Assembly: GCA_037176885.1 (NCBI GenBank)
Contig: JAWWNJ010000110.1
Coordinates: 496,001 to 560,000, forward strand
Direction of reading: 5' to 3'
Source of the DNA: Favolaschia claudopus
Lineage: Eukaryota > Basidiomycota > Agaricomycetes > Agaricales > Mycenaceae
DNA length: 64,000 nucleotides
Part shown: in pieces, positions 11,400-22,865 of the stretch
How the letters are laid out: each line of letters starts with the position of its first letter
Numbering within the stretch: the first letter of the stretch is position 1
Notes under the pieces: model-generated
The model's database searches: none
Seen by the model: the letters and a program-made list of their open reading frames with translations, nothing else
What the model was told of the DNA's origin: nothing
Program-made: the position numbers and the translations under genes

Positions 11400-13722
11400 C
11401 GGGGAGGTGGAACTAGCGGCACGAATCGTATATCACAGTAGAGTATCGGGGGAGCACGGCGAGCGGGAGGGCGGGGAACAAGTGTTACGCATTGACATGC
11501 TCTCGGACTTTGCATGCTGGTTCTTGATGACCTTGGTCCTTGGCGAAGCTTGCTATGAAGGATGCGCCGTCATGTGAAGCAGAAGAGTTCAAGCGCACAG
11601 AAAGCCCAGTCAAATTGCACTCCCATCCGCCGCCGCCGGGCAACACTGGCAGCATGCAAAACGGAGTTGCGGACCGTAAACACTGACAACTAGCTGATTG
11701 TATCATTTCCTAAAGCGTCGACTCAACGCCAGCTGTCGAAAGAGGAAGGAAGGTAGATATACATGTGGGGCGAAAGCGCATGAGAGATGAGATAGTTGGA
11801 ACCATCGTTGATACCACCGAGAATTCCAATCTACCTATGAATGCACGGCGACCGCTAAACGCTCTGCGTAAATGTAATGTGCTCGGCGATGCATCAGTGC
11901 CTTCTATTCACGGATAATGTTTGTTTTTATGGTTCCAGAGTAAAAAGATTTACAGAGACGGTGCGAAGGAAAAACGACGAAAAAGAAACCGTAACGGAAT
12001 CACGGGGCAGCCGTAATCGAACCAGGACGAATTGTTAAATTCAGCTCACTAACCCATCGATACTCACTGCTCGGATCATCCACTACACCACTTGGGAGTT
12101 GTAAGATAGATAGACAATGTATTCATAGCGCTTCAGTATCCTCCTTTAGACTTTAGCCAGGCTTTTCCAAGGCGCGTTGAGTAGATAGATGATCGATGTA
12201 GCACGGCGGAGTGACGAGGAAGGGGGAGATTTGGTCAAAATATGAATCCAGGCGATCCATCATAATGTGGGTGCAGCAATCGGAATAGAAAACAAACATA
12301 GGTCGACGGTACAGGCTTGTGGATGCGGTGTTGTACTCTACCTCGTATTCAGGCTTGATGACCAGCAATCCGCTTTCGTTATTGCTGATCGAATTTTCTG
12401 CGCACACGTTGGACATCGAACGAGTTCAGCGGTGTACACGCAGTAGAAACAAAGGGAATGCCAGTGTGATGTTCAAAAGCCTGTACGGTGTCTGCTCGTC
12501 GCGCAGATCGGCGAAAGCGACTCGAATCCAGGTGAAAATGGATGAAACTGGAACCAAACTGCATGGAATACCTCAATCGAATAGCCACATGCTGTAAAAG
12601 AGCACCATACCTCGCCGCTCGGTGGCTCAACGTTGGAGGATACTTACGACAAATACTTAGAGAAAGCTGACAAGGCTTGACTTGTAGCAGCTCGTGTTGT
12701 GTTCCGAATCTGTTTTGTGGGTTTGGTGCTTGATATTCCGATAGAAATCCCGGCCTGCACTCAGCCTGAGCAGGAAACCACTTGAGACCCAGATAGCAGA
12801 CGAGACCAAGACGAGACAGTCAATCATGCTGTGGCTGTGACGTGAGTCTGATGAAATCTGCACAAAATCTGCACGTCCAAATTCGGGTTGGCTCGAGCCG
12901 ACTTGCAGTGGCGTTCTAGTTGGTTTTTACGCTCCAATATCGAGGGAAACTATTTCGGTGTAAATGACTCGCCAGTTATTTCAATACGAGGGCTTCATGG
13001 GACAAGGCAACTTGCAAGTAATACCAGGTAATACAATATGTTATTGTGATAAAGTACAATGCGTGTACACACGTCGGGTGAACTTCAGCCTTTCGTCGCG
13101 ACAAGAAAATTTACAAATCATGCGGGCTTGTTAATCTCCTGCTTGGCATTACCCTTCTCGTTCTGAATGTTTCCCTGGGTCTGTTGGGTCTTGTCGCCAG
13201 TGATGGCGCCAACAACGCTGTCCTTCTTGCCCTCAAGACGATCGGCGGTACCCTCGACGTAGCCCTCGGCCTGTGCGGCCTTGTATTCACCTTCGCCACG
13301 GGCATGCTCCTCTGGATTGGCAGAAAAAAAAATGGTTAGACACCGGCGATTCCAAAAACAAGAAATCAATGCAAACGTACCCTTGCCTGACTTCTGCCAC
13401 GACTCGAGCCCGGTGGCGTTTCCGATGGTCTCGACGATCGTGCCCTTGGTGGAGTGGAATTGACCGGTGGTCTTACTGCAAGGAAAGAGTCAGTTACTAG
13501 TAGAAGGAAGATGAAGACTAGGTAAACACGTACTCGGGGCCGTTGTTGCTCGAAGACATGTTTAAGAGTGGTTGGTTGGGGTTGGTTAAAGTGGTGGATG
13601 AGTGAAGTGGGTGGTAAGTTGTTGGATGGACCCGATGTCTCCCCCCGCCTTTTATACGCTCAATTCATTGAGATCCGCGCCCCCTGTCCTGTCCACAGCG
13701 ACGATGACCCGCGATGACCCCC
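11186..13722 (-). repeat. Right arm of a 2.54 kb inverted repeat
   Basis: This is the mirror of 6467-9004 with one silent substitution (13166) and one fewer C near 11369-11373. It carries the second CsbD-like gene and the second tRNA-like element (about 11999-12099). Unlike the left arm, its outer flank contains a CRE-like TGACGTCA next to the gene's promoter, and its inner flank continues a membrane-protein frame. Both flanks therefore look more natural here. Confidence 0.95.
13118..13559 (-). CDS. CsbD-like stress protein / cruciform DNA recognition homolog, right copy
   Basis: Three exons on the minus strand (13534-13559, 13381-13475, 13118-13311) encode the same 104 residues as the left copy, differing only by a synonymous T at 13166. 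The TATA box is at 13649-13656. Upstream of the repeat boundary, this copy alone has the 8-base palindrome TGACGTCA at 13726-13733, about 167 bases before the ATG, so the two copies could respond differently to stress signals. Family assignment rests on the characteristic [20 protein letters not shown] and [13 protein letters not shown] segments. The family is linked to stress and, in Ustilago, to mismatch and cruciform DNA binding. Confidence 0.9.
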
Positions 13723-13725
13723 ACT

Positions 13726-13733
13726 TGACGTCA
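13726..13733. promoter_or_regulatory. CRE-like palindrome TGACGTCA
   Basis: This is a perfect 8-base match to the ATF/CREB (fungal Atf1-type bZIP) site, lying four bases outside the right repeat arm and upstream of the right CsbD-like gene. The left copy has no equivalent. Binding is inferred from the consensus only. Confidence 0.5.
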
Positions 13734-15202
13734 CTTCAATGGTCGGAGTCGCATGCTAAACTGGCCAAGATTGCGCCATAGCGGCGAAGTAGCCCGTAGA
13801 GTCCAATCCAGGTGGAAGGGAGGAGGTCTGAGGAACCGTCGAGAATCTGAGAGAAAGAAACGAGAAATTGCCGGAGGAAAAGAAAGTTCAGCCGAATTCC
13901 GACACCTGATCGCGTTTGATGGCCGAGCTTGAACTCCCGGATCAATGCTCTTTCCATTTCTTCCCACCCGTAAACTTGAACATTGACCTCGACGATGCCA
14001 CTCACGAGTCACAGCCTGCAGACCTACATGATACCTCCCCCGGCATCGAGTACCCTGTCACTCAAACGCTAAAGGCTCAATCTGCCGCCTCCGAACTGTT
14101 CGTTACACGTTGCGCTATGCGTTCGACATTGCGTCTGATTTATGTGAATTTTTTACGCGATTTTTCTGATTTCTTTTCACCGCGGGCGTTCCTTCCGTTC
14201 ATCGACACCAGAGCTTGCCAGAGCTCCTCACTGCGTAGAGGCCGCTCTTACATGCTCGTGTGCTTCAAAATATCATGAAGACTCGCCTGAAGTCGCCGGG
14301 ACATTGCATAGTCTTCGGAGGGTCTCTCCAACTTCGATCCGACTCGTCTTCGGACTCTTCACAATTGTCACATTTTGGCTTCCGAATTCACCGTGGGTCG
14401 GCTTTGTATATCCCGCGCAATCTTTCACGCCCTTCATCTCATGCAAGTCGAAGTTGAAGCTTCGCTGAAGCTTTGCGAGCCTCGAAATATGATTATTGCA
14501 TGCAAACCCTATTCAAGTGAACTACGATTGTGCACGATCTTCTGGATCCAGCTTTTCACATCGTCACTGGTAAGCGGTCTTCAAAATGTATCGTCGAGCC
14601 TTCGATACAAGGCTTGCTTCTCTTCTTTCAAAGTCTCGTAACGGCCCAAGTCTTCATCTTTCTATATGTGGATTCAACGTCTCGGGGCTCGGGCGCCCAC
14701 GACGGCACACCAGGAGCCTCCAACCGACTCAACCGACACGCAACCTCACGCAACCGACGCCGCGGGGCGAAATCAATCATAGAGCTATCAGGAGCTATCA
14801 CTTTAATCACAGTCATGCACTTTACGCACTTGGGGAAAGTCACCCAACACTTTGCCGACGTTACTGCGCCTCGAGGCAAAGATGTGGGTCCGAATGGAAT
14901 ATTCTCCCCGCCTTCTCCTCCGAAAGCGCGCCCATTTCCACCGCCGTGGAATTCTGACCAGCTCAATAATTCTTTGATCCCCTTGCCTCGTTGTAACCTG
15001 CAAGACTTCTTTCTGCCCGAGGTTCCAAATTTCCCATGATCCCAAAGCTACTACATATGGCGGGGTTCTTGCGACTTTCTTCTGTGTGTGTCCACCGCCC
15101 GTCCCACTCCTCAAGAGACCTTGAACGTTTCTAACGCGTTATTCTTCACTCTTTCTCGTCCTGGCGTCCTTATTTTCATTTCCTCTATCTATCCCTCATT
15201 TC
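13734..15202. other. Intergenic, no recognised gene
   Basis: Several overlapping frames of 60-170 codons occur on both strands (for example 13916-14278 and 14530-15039 plus), but none shows a domain or a consistent exon chain. It probably holds the promoter and 5' leader of the ankyrin gene at 15203 and the distal promoter of the right CsbD-like gene. Confidence 0.4.
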
Positions 15203-18148
15203 ATGGCTCGACCAAACCAACCTTCATCCTCCCACTGCTTACACCAAGCCGCGCTCAAGGGCGACGACGAAGGCGTTCGTCGCGCCATTCGTTCGGGTGC
15301 CAATGTCAACGACCTCGACTCGACAGGTCGCACCGCCATCATGTTTGCAGTTGCGGGCGAAAAGTACGTGACTGCGCCTGCGAAGCTCATACGGTAACTC
15401 TGACGCTTTGGAACGCAGCTGGCAAGACGTCGACGCGTCAAACGCGTCTTCGATGACCCAGGGTCGTCTGCAAGTCCTCCGCACACTCTTGGGAGATTTC
15501 CAGATGTCGCTGTTCACGCTTAACGCGCCGCAGATGGCATACCGGGGAGTAACACCGCTCGGAATGGCGGCATGGCTTAACCATAGCGACGCCGTTCGTG
15601 TGCTCATCGAGGAGAGCGCAGAAGGTGTGTGTGTAGACGGAATGGATGCACATGGTGCTACACCCCTTATGTGTGCGTGGTGCAAACTCTCGTTCGGGAT
15701 GTCAAGACACTAACTCGAACTCCCATAGATGCCGCCAGAGACGGTAGCCTCGATGTCGTGAAAATACTAGTAAGGCTCTCAACGCTTGCATTGCCCGTCG
15801 CAGTCTAACGTCACATATAGCTGCGCCATGGAGCACGACCGGACATCGGAGATGGAAACCACCGAACCTCCGTTCAGTTTGCTTTGTCGTACCCCCAAAT
15901 CGTATGGCTGTGTGAGACGGCCCTTCGGCGACATCGGTGGTTGGAGAGTCAGGTATGTCAGGTTATTGATCGACGTATATCCGTCCTTACAGTCTCACAG
16001 TCTCCAGAACGGCGTAAATTAGTCTCCACCCCGGCGTCCGAGCATCTTCTCGACATCGCGAATGCTGCTCTCGCATCCACGCGTATCTTCGAACCCCCTC
16101 CACTTTCTTCATTTTCTGACGAATTCATCTCTCAACGCACTGACACCCTCATTCATTCTGTCATCTCCTCTGACACTGCTCGCCTCCACTCATTATTATT
16201 TGCACCATCTCAATCTCCGTCTTCTGTTGTTCTTGTGAACATCCCAGATGCTCACGGTTGGAGCGCTATCCACTACTGCGCCACCGCAGATTACCCTTCA
16301 ATTTCCGTTCTCGACGCTCTCTATTGCGCCGGTTCCGTACCCTCCTTATTCACGACCCACGAGCATTGGACACCGCTTCACTGCTTCGCGCAGTCCAATC
16401 CCCGCATCCCTCATGACCGCCCGGAGCTTCTTGTAGCCTTGTACCAATTTGTTCATCATCTTGTACACCTCGGCGCCCAGCTAGCGGCGCGAGACAAAGA
16501 CGACGAATCCTGTATTCACATCGCCGCGGAAAGAGGCAATTGTATCGAGGTTCTTGTACTCTTGTTAGATTGTGATGTGTCGGGCGCCGTTCGGGAACTT
16601 CGAAATGCTCGAGGGTACGTGTTTCGACTTACCTTTTGCCTGCCCCTTTCGCTGAAGAATTTCCTAGTTTAACCGCTCTAGAAGTGTGTAAACCTGAATT
16701 TCGTAGGGCATTTGGAGAGCAACTAGAAGACCTTCGTTCGGCTTCAGCGCTCTCTGCTCATACCATTCGTGTGTCAAGCTCAACCACTTCCCTTTCCTCG
16801 TGGATCGCCGACCGATGTTCCTCCCCCAATCCTGACGATATTCTCGACTCTGTTGACATCTCGGCTTCCACCGAACAACTTCTCGTCAATCTCCGTCTAA
16901 CTTCACCAACTCAAAAACACCAGTCATCCCCGTTCCACCTCAATTTTCTGGAAAATCTCGTGCGCGAAGCAGCGGACATTACCACTGTGGTAACTGTGCA
17001 CTATGGCACTCTTGCGGACGAAGCTACCAAGAACGTCGAGGTCCTTCGCCAGAACGCGGAACGGATTCAAGGATTGCTGGATCGTGCCTATCAGGAGATA
17101 GAGCGGATCATGCAAACGCGCGGTCTCACTCCCATCGTCCATCGCAATCGTTGCACTCGCGAGTCGGAGGATTCTGAGGCCACACTTGTGTCTCTTGAGT
17201 CCCCCATTACCCCCACCGACGCCGGTATCCCCTGGCCCTCATTGTCAGACAGTTGTCTTGCACTCAAGTCTGCGGAAAGTTTGCACAGTCTTGAGCAGCA
17301 GCTCAACGCGGATGTACGACCCTCGAAAGCGCAACCGCAAAACACGGTTGAGCGGGCCACCTCAAAGGCATTAAGCGGGACGACGAAGTTTAAAGCGTGG
17401 ATGAAGCGGAAGCTACTGGCCACCGACACTCAAGATCCAATAACCGTTCTCGCCGCCCCTCTCAAACTCGAGGTTGTACTTGAGAAGATCGATGAGGAGG
17501 ATCTCCCGGCGCCCCCTCCCCCTGTCGCAAATCCTGAAGTTTCTGCCGAAGAGTGGGTAAATGGCCTGTTACGGACATCCCACTCTTCGCTTCAGGCTGC
17601 TAGCCGCGATCTCGACCGCATCAGAGAATGTATTGCCTCGGTAAGCGACTTGCCATCGGCCAAAGAAGCGCGTGCTGATATCGGCTTTCAGGCAGAACAT
17701 TTCATTGCTATCTTGGATCGTTGCACAACGCGAGCCGGTCGGGTGGTTGACCGAGCACTCAAGGTAACACGAATTTTTCCGTTGAGAATGCGTTCATACT
17801 CAAACTTTATTTTCCCCCTAGAAACGGCAAGCAGAAATCACAAAACTTCGCGCAAATTCCGCGCCCACCTTCGTGGACGATGATTTATTCGTCATCCCCA
17901 ATCAAATCTCCAACAAATCTAGTGCTGCGTCACTATCTTCCATCTACTCCGCTCGTTCATCTTGCGTCTCACTTGCCGCCGCACTGGAAGACGAAAAAGA
18001 CGACGACATACGCGTCATTCGTCGTCTCCTCCTTCGCAAAGTTGACACTGGAGTCACTGGCGCCAACCAACAATTAGAAACAGGCATCAATTTCTTGCGT
18101 GCCGTCAAAGAGGTTGTACGAGGAGCTAAAAGGCGGGCGTATATCTAA
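15203..18148 (+). CDS. Ankyrin-repeat protein
   Basis: Seven exons (15203-15363, 15419-15672, 15729-15769, 15821-15952, 16001-16614, 16668-17763, 17822-18148) sum to 2625 bases, giving 874 residues with every phase consistent. The N-terminal third holds ankyrin repeats: LHQAALKGDDEGVRRAIRSG, then G-TPLGMAAWLNHSDAVRVL, GATPLMYAARDGSLDVVKIL, and further repeats with DAHGWSAIHYCA, HWTPLHCFAQ and DESCIHIAAERGNCIEVL. The C-terminal half is predicted helical (for example NVEVLRQNAERIQGLLDRAY), with acidic and Ser-rich linkers. Ankyrin arrays mediate protein contacts; the architecture of paired ankyrin blocks plus a helical tail recalls Swi6/Mbp1-type proteins, but no DNA-binding domain is seen, so that is weak. 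The very short exon 3 (41 bases) is supported by frame continuity across the repeat. Confidence 0.85.
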
Positions 18149-18362
18149 CATACGCGCCCCCAACGGACGAGGATTGTTGTATTTACAAGCGTAATATAGT
18201 GTTGTACCATTGTTATTATATAGAGCACACCGTCCATTTGTATTATAGCCCATTCAATATTATATGTATGTACCGGATCCCTCTTCACCCGATCGCAAGC
18301 TATGTATGAACCGTAGCATTGAAGAATCGCGCTCAATAAGGAGTAGTAGCATTCAACTCAAT

Positions 18363-21300
18363 TCAGTGTCTAGTTTCATTCAACCGACGTGAAAACGCTT
18401 CACGGCATTGATAATGAGTGACTTCCCCTCTGTAATCCCTGGTGTCAGCACAGTCACCGTACGCAACGCAAGGCTTACCTAGGGGAATGCACGGCGATGA
18501 AACTATTTCCAATACGCTTATGGCACTGAGGACATCTGGAACATGGTGAGCGAGAATGATAGGTGAAGTAATCACGTATTGCGCACATGCGACTGTCTGT
18601 GACCTTGACTCTTTGCGTCTGGAGAGCCATAAGCTTCCTGTCAACCTGATCCCCGCGAGCCTTGCTCAAATTCCTGATCACGCGGGTGTTGAACACTGGT
18701 GCGCGCAGAGCTCCGATCAAGAAGGTACGAATGTCCTGCGTTGTGACCAAGGGTGGCAGCAACTCGAGAGTATCGACTGCGTCCAGTTGCGGGCTATGGC
18801 GCGCGATGAGCTCTAATGCAGGCTGCAAGAGATCTGAGGTCGTCTTGTCGGTGGGACGGAGATATAGCCGTAAAAGCGTCAGGTACACATTCGAAGTCGG
18901 TGTGTCAGGACGATAGACGCGGTTGCAGTGCCTATGGGGAAGGGTTCAGTGTACCATTGATTTGAATGGAGCAGCGCTGGACTGACTGCTCGGCCTTCTG
19001 ATAGTCGTGCAGACGATAGACGTAGAGTTCGAGGGCTTGGTCATGTCGCCCAAATCGACCCAATAGTATCGCACGAGCCTCGAACAAGTCTGGAGTTCCG
19101 TGAACGAACAAGAAATATTGACGGGAACAAAACGCGGACCTTCGTTGGAAAGCGTACTGTACAGCTTGTCAATTCTATACCGATCTGTTGTTTCAATGAA
19201 TCTCAAGAGCTTGGCGTAGTGTTTCGTCCAGTCTAAGAGTGGTTAATTGCTGCATCTTGCATCGTCAACAGCAACTCACCCTTGTCATTCCGCTTCTTGC
19301 AGGACAGGGTTATCTTGAGATACGACTCGGCCAGTCGGTCGTGGAAAGCGGTCGATTCCTCCTGACGCTCTTCGATGAGGAACTCAAGATACCGGATGCC
19401 AAGAAGGGGGTCGATGCTTTCTAGATAATCGGCAACTTCAGGTCTAGGAAGCTCGACGTCCTCAGAAGTGAAGATCTAATCGAATGAGCTTGATTCAAGA
19501 AAGTAAGAGAATGAGAAAACATTACCTGGAAGGCCATCGAACTATCCTTCTCGAACATCCAACGTGCGGAAGAGAAGATCTCATCCAGATGTTCTGGTCC
19601 TAATTTTTGCAGATAGTATATTGAAGGTGAGAGCTTGTCCTCCATGTCCGTCTCTTCCTCGCTGAGCCTATCGACGACGATGAATACGGATTTGATATTC
19701 TTGAGAAGATAATCTATACCGCTTGAGAAGTTCCAATGCTTTCCGGTGCATCTTCTTGCCGTTGTACAGATCCCGAAGTTCCGCGTATTTCTGATTTGAG
19801 AATATTTCATTAGTGGGGGGCCAACAAAAGAACATATCAGCAGACCTTGCGGGCAAGAAGCTCTTCCTCCACCTCAGAAACTTCGCACCAATTGGACACT
19901 CGACAAAGCGAACCTAGCAGCCCGGGTCGAACGAGGAGATAGGATTTGAACAGCGCGGTATCTACAATCTGAGCGAAGCGGAGGAGCTGTTCTGGGGTCA
20001 GGGCAGAGAGGGGTGCATTTGGAAGTGCGAACAGGTCTTCTACGGAGGTTTCAGACAGGAAGGCGATTTCGTGCGATTGGTTTGCCGGTGTAATTCCTAC
20101 TGCTGCCAAGGCCGCCGCAACTTTCGGTCGACGGTCCGACAAGTACCTGAGTAGAGTCTCCACGGATCGAGGAAGGTCGTCTTCAACAACATCAGCTTAT
20201 GTCGCTCTTCAACTCGAACGGTATTACCGTGAACAGCCTGCTTGGGCTTTGCTTCTTGGCGGATAGATGCCCGGTCATCATCCTTATGTGCGGACGGCAG
20301 GAAGGCACTCAAGCCTTTCAATCTCCCCCGAATAGTACCCGTTGCAGAGATCCCGAGGTTCTCCAAGACATCAGCAGGCGGGTGAGGCACAGCGTCGTGG
20401 GTGTCTTTGAGAGATTCGTTGAGGCTGGGAACCGGAGAATTTGAATCGTTATCTTCTACCGCGTGCGCTGGCCCGCCGAATAAGGGTATCCAAGAATCTT
20501 GCGGCACAGATAATCGCCCTGCCACCGCTTCGGGGTATAAAGCGACCACTTTAGCTGGATTCACGTCCAAGGCAATAAGCGTATCGATCGCGGTATCGAA
20601 TTGCGCAGCGCGGAATTGCGAAATGGCATTCAAACCGCGTATTCGCGTTGATCTTTGTTCCTGCAATTCATGATTATTTGCGTCCTGAAAGGATACAGAG
20701 TGTATACCTTGTCTGGGAGAGCAGTAGTGTCGATGGTTTCTAGGAGCGCCAAGGCTTCGGAATATTGTCCTGCGACCACCAATTCATCGATCTGTGCATC
20801 CCACGATTTCATCTTGAACTCCCATATCGTGCTACCCTCGGCGGTCGCAGCTGTCCTATCTGTTGGAGTAGTCACGAAAAAGAGAGGTGACTTGGCTGAT
20901 GCCGAAGCGGTGAGCAATCGCACTGTCGCGTTACCCACTGGTGGGGGTGATGATGAGGACTCTTTGAACGGAAATGACAGAGTTTGCGTCGCAAGTAAGG
21001 ATATGGAGGAGCGGATTTGGACAATGGTCGTAGGAGTTACGTTGGCTGGCTGGGAGGCTGGTGCGGGGACCTCGGGGACAGGCTTCGGAAGGGCCACAGA
21101 AATTGACCCGGGTGGAAGAACCGAGAATATGTACGGCTTGACAAACGCTGAGCGACGGGTCAGCACGAACGAGACGAAGATCCAAAAATTGTACCAATCT
21201 CTTCTGGAGGAGCTGGCCACTCCACGGATGCCGGCCTTGCAGGGGTCGCATCGGGGCCAATGAAAATTCCCTCATCTATCGAGATCAGGGACTGCAGTAT

Positions 21301-22294
21301 CTTCTGCGAATATAGACAACTTACTGTCCTTGAGAATCAGCGTCTCCGACTCGCTGATTTGAACGGTTCCAGACTTGGGTTTGGCGCCGAGACCCAGCGT
21401 CATGTAGCCCCCGAGACCGCCCAAGCCAGTGAAAGCCGACCCCATGCCTGCCGCGACGGCTGGACCCGGTAAGGGAGTGGTCACCTCGGTGGCCGTCATA
21501 GTAGGAATAGAGAAGATCGCATATTCAGTGTCGGGGTAGGCAAAGCAAGCCGTATCCTTGTCCAGAAAGGTTATTATTCTTGGGGAATGGGGCAAAGGAG
21601 CTTCCTGATGGTCATCAGCGAAAGTATGCGGTGCGAGGGAGGAGAGCAGCATACTTTGGTATCCTGCGGTTCACCATCCTTCCAGCAATATATGACCACC
21701 TTTCTCCTACATCCTACAACCAGCTGGGTCACCAGAGTGGGAATGGAAGTAGGCTTGGAGAATTCTCCTGTGACCGCTTCAGATACGACGTGCTGAATCG
21801 AGGTGTGAATTGCAAATGAGAACGCGGCTTTTGCTTTGAGCAATGGAGTGGGCGGAGAGAATGTGGGAAGCGGAAACAGCGACACGGTAGATTCTGATGT
21901 ACGGCGGTTGAGCTAGAGCGACGCGTTTTGATTACTCGAAGATACTTGCCAGATAACACAACCAGAGAGTTAATATCTTTGATGAAACCAATCTGTTCTA
22001 TAGCTCTTCGTGTCAGAGACTTCTTGACCTCGACGAGGGAGACCGTCTCTTCGCCATCTTCCACTATTCAGCGTCAAAGGAAGCAAACCTTGCACCAGTA
22101 AACTCCCCACCATTATCGTCAATGCCATAGATATTGAGGTTCCCTGTTCCTGTACCGACATATAATCTGTCGCCTGAGGCATCGTGAAGCTTTGGACGTT
22201 ATCACGACAGAGAATCGTTGCCTTGAACCACGAGGCTATCAATCTTGTCCTTGAGCCCGGAGACCACAGGCCGCGGGGGGAAGAATGGGGGCAT
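18363..22294 (-). CDS. VPS39: Vps39/Vam6, HOPS tethering complex subunit
   Basis: The N-terminus (MPPFFPPRPVVSGLKDKIDS, then DRLYVGTGTGNLNIYGID) is the start of the CNH/citron-like beta-propeller of Vam6/Vps39. The central part includes the Vps39 domain 1 region (about 19840-20163) and helical clathrin-repeat-like segments. The C-terminus has the zinc-binding-like CPQCHKRIGNSFIAVHS, joined by a final splice (donor near 18478, acceptor near 18441) to GEVTHYQCREAFSRRLNETR. Vps39 binds Rab7/Ypt7 on late endosomes and vacuoles and helps the HOPS complex tether membranes before fusion. About eight to ten short introns are present. The first, at 22174-22221 (48 bases), appears to be GC-AG: the reading VQ-G-DRLYVG requires a GCAACG donor. 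The divergent neighbour MCP1 starts 571 bases away. Confidence 0.9.
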
Positions 22295-22865
22295 CTAGTG
22301 GTGTATTGGGCTTGTGCACATGCAGCAGTTGGGGTACGCAGTAACCGCGCGCAGATGGAGGTTCGCGTCAGGTTGGCGTCAAGCTCAATTTGGGAATTGT
22401 CGCACAGTTGCTAAGTCCGATAACGCCGACAACCCTCTTCTGAGTCTTCACCTTGACCTTCCCAAAGGCAAATCGAAAGCAGTCTTCTACCTCTAAGCTC
22501 CGAGCTCAGCTATACAATCGCTGTAATCTCCAGGGGACTTTGAAGCTGTTTTGAAGGATTATCTGAGGAAGAGGCGCTTGAAGTTTCGCTTGAAGTTTCG
22601 TATGTGCAATGACATTCATTTCATTGGTCGAAGTCGGATCCGACTCGTCATCGAACCAGTCTCGAATACTGAACGTACGCTCCTTCAACGCGTTCTCGAA
22701 AGCTCTTTGAGTCTTTGTAAGACGCGCTTTCAACTGTGGCAGCGTCGACTTATGCCGCGTTAACTGACTCTTACGCGAGCAGGCATGACGAAAGCTGAGC
22801 GCTGATCCACAGCCTGAGCGAAATATAAATTGAGCAGACAGCAGCCGGGCTCAAACGCAACCATC
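22295..22865. other. Divergent promoter region between VPS39 and the MCP1-like gene
   Basis: No convincing gene is present. A 75-codon minus frame at 22506-22733 lacks any family match and a linkable exon. A small tandem duplication (CGCTTGAAGTTT twice) lies near 22576-22600. Confidence 0.4.

Noticed and set aside
6467..13722. Inverted repeat as terminal inverted repeats of a DNA transposon
   Set aside because: The arms are far longer than usual TIRs, carry a host gene, lack a target-site duplication at the outer edges, and the spacer has no transposase.
14530..15039. 169-codon plus frame upstream of the ankyrin gene
   Set aside because: Composition is untypical, overlaps several other frames, and nothing resembles a domain.
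16924..17429. Minus frames opposite the ankyrin gene
   Set aside because: Mirror shadows of a well-supported plus-strand exon.
20655..21263. 202-codon plus frame
   Set aside because: Antisense to VPS39 exons that match a known family.
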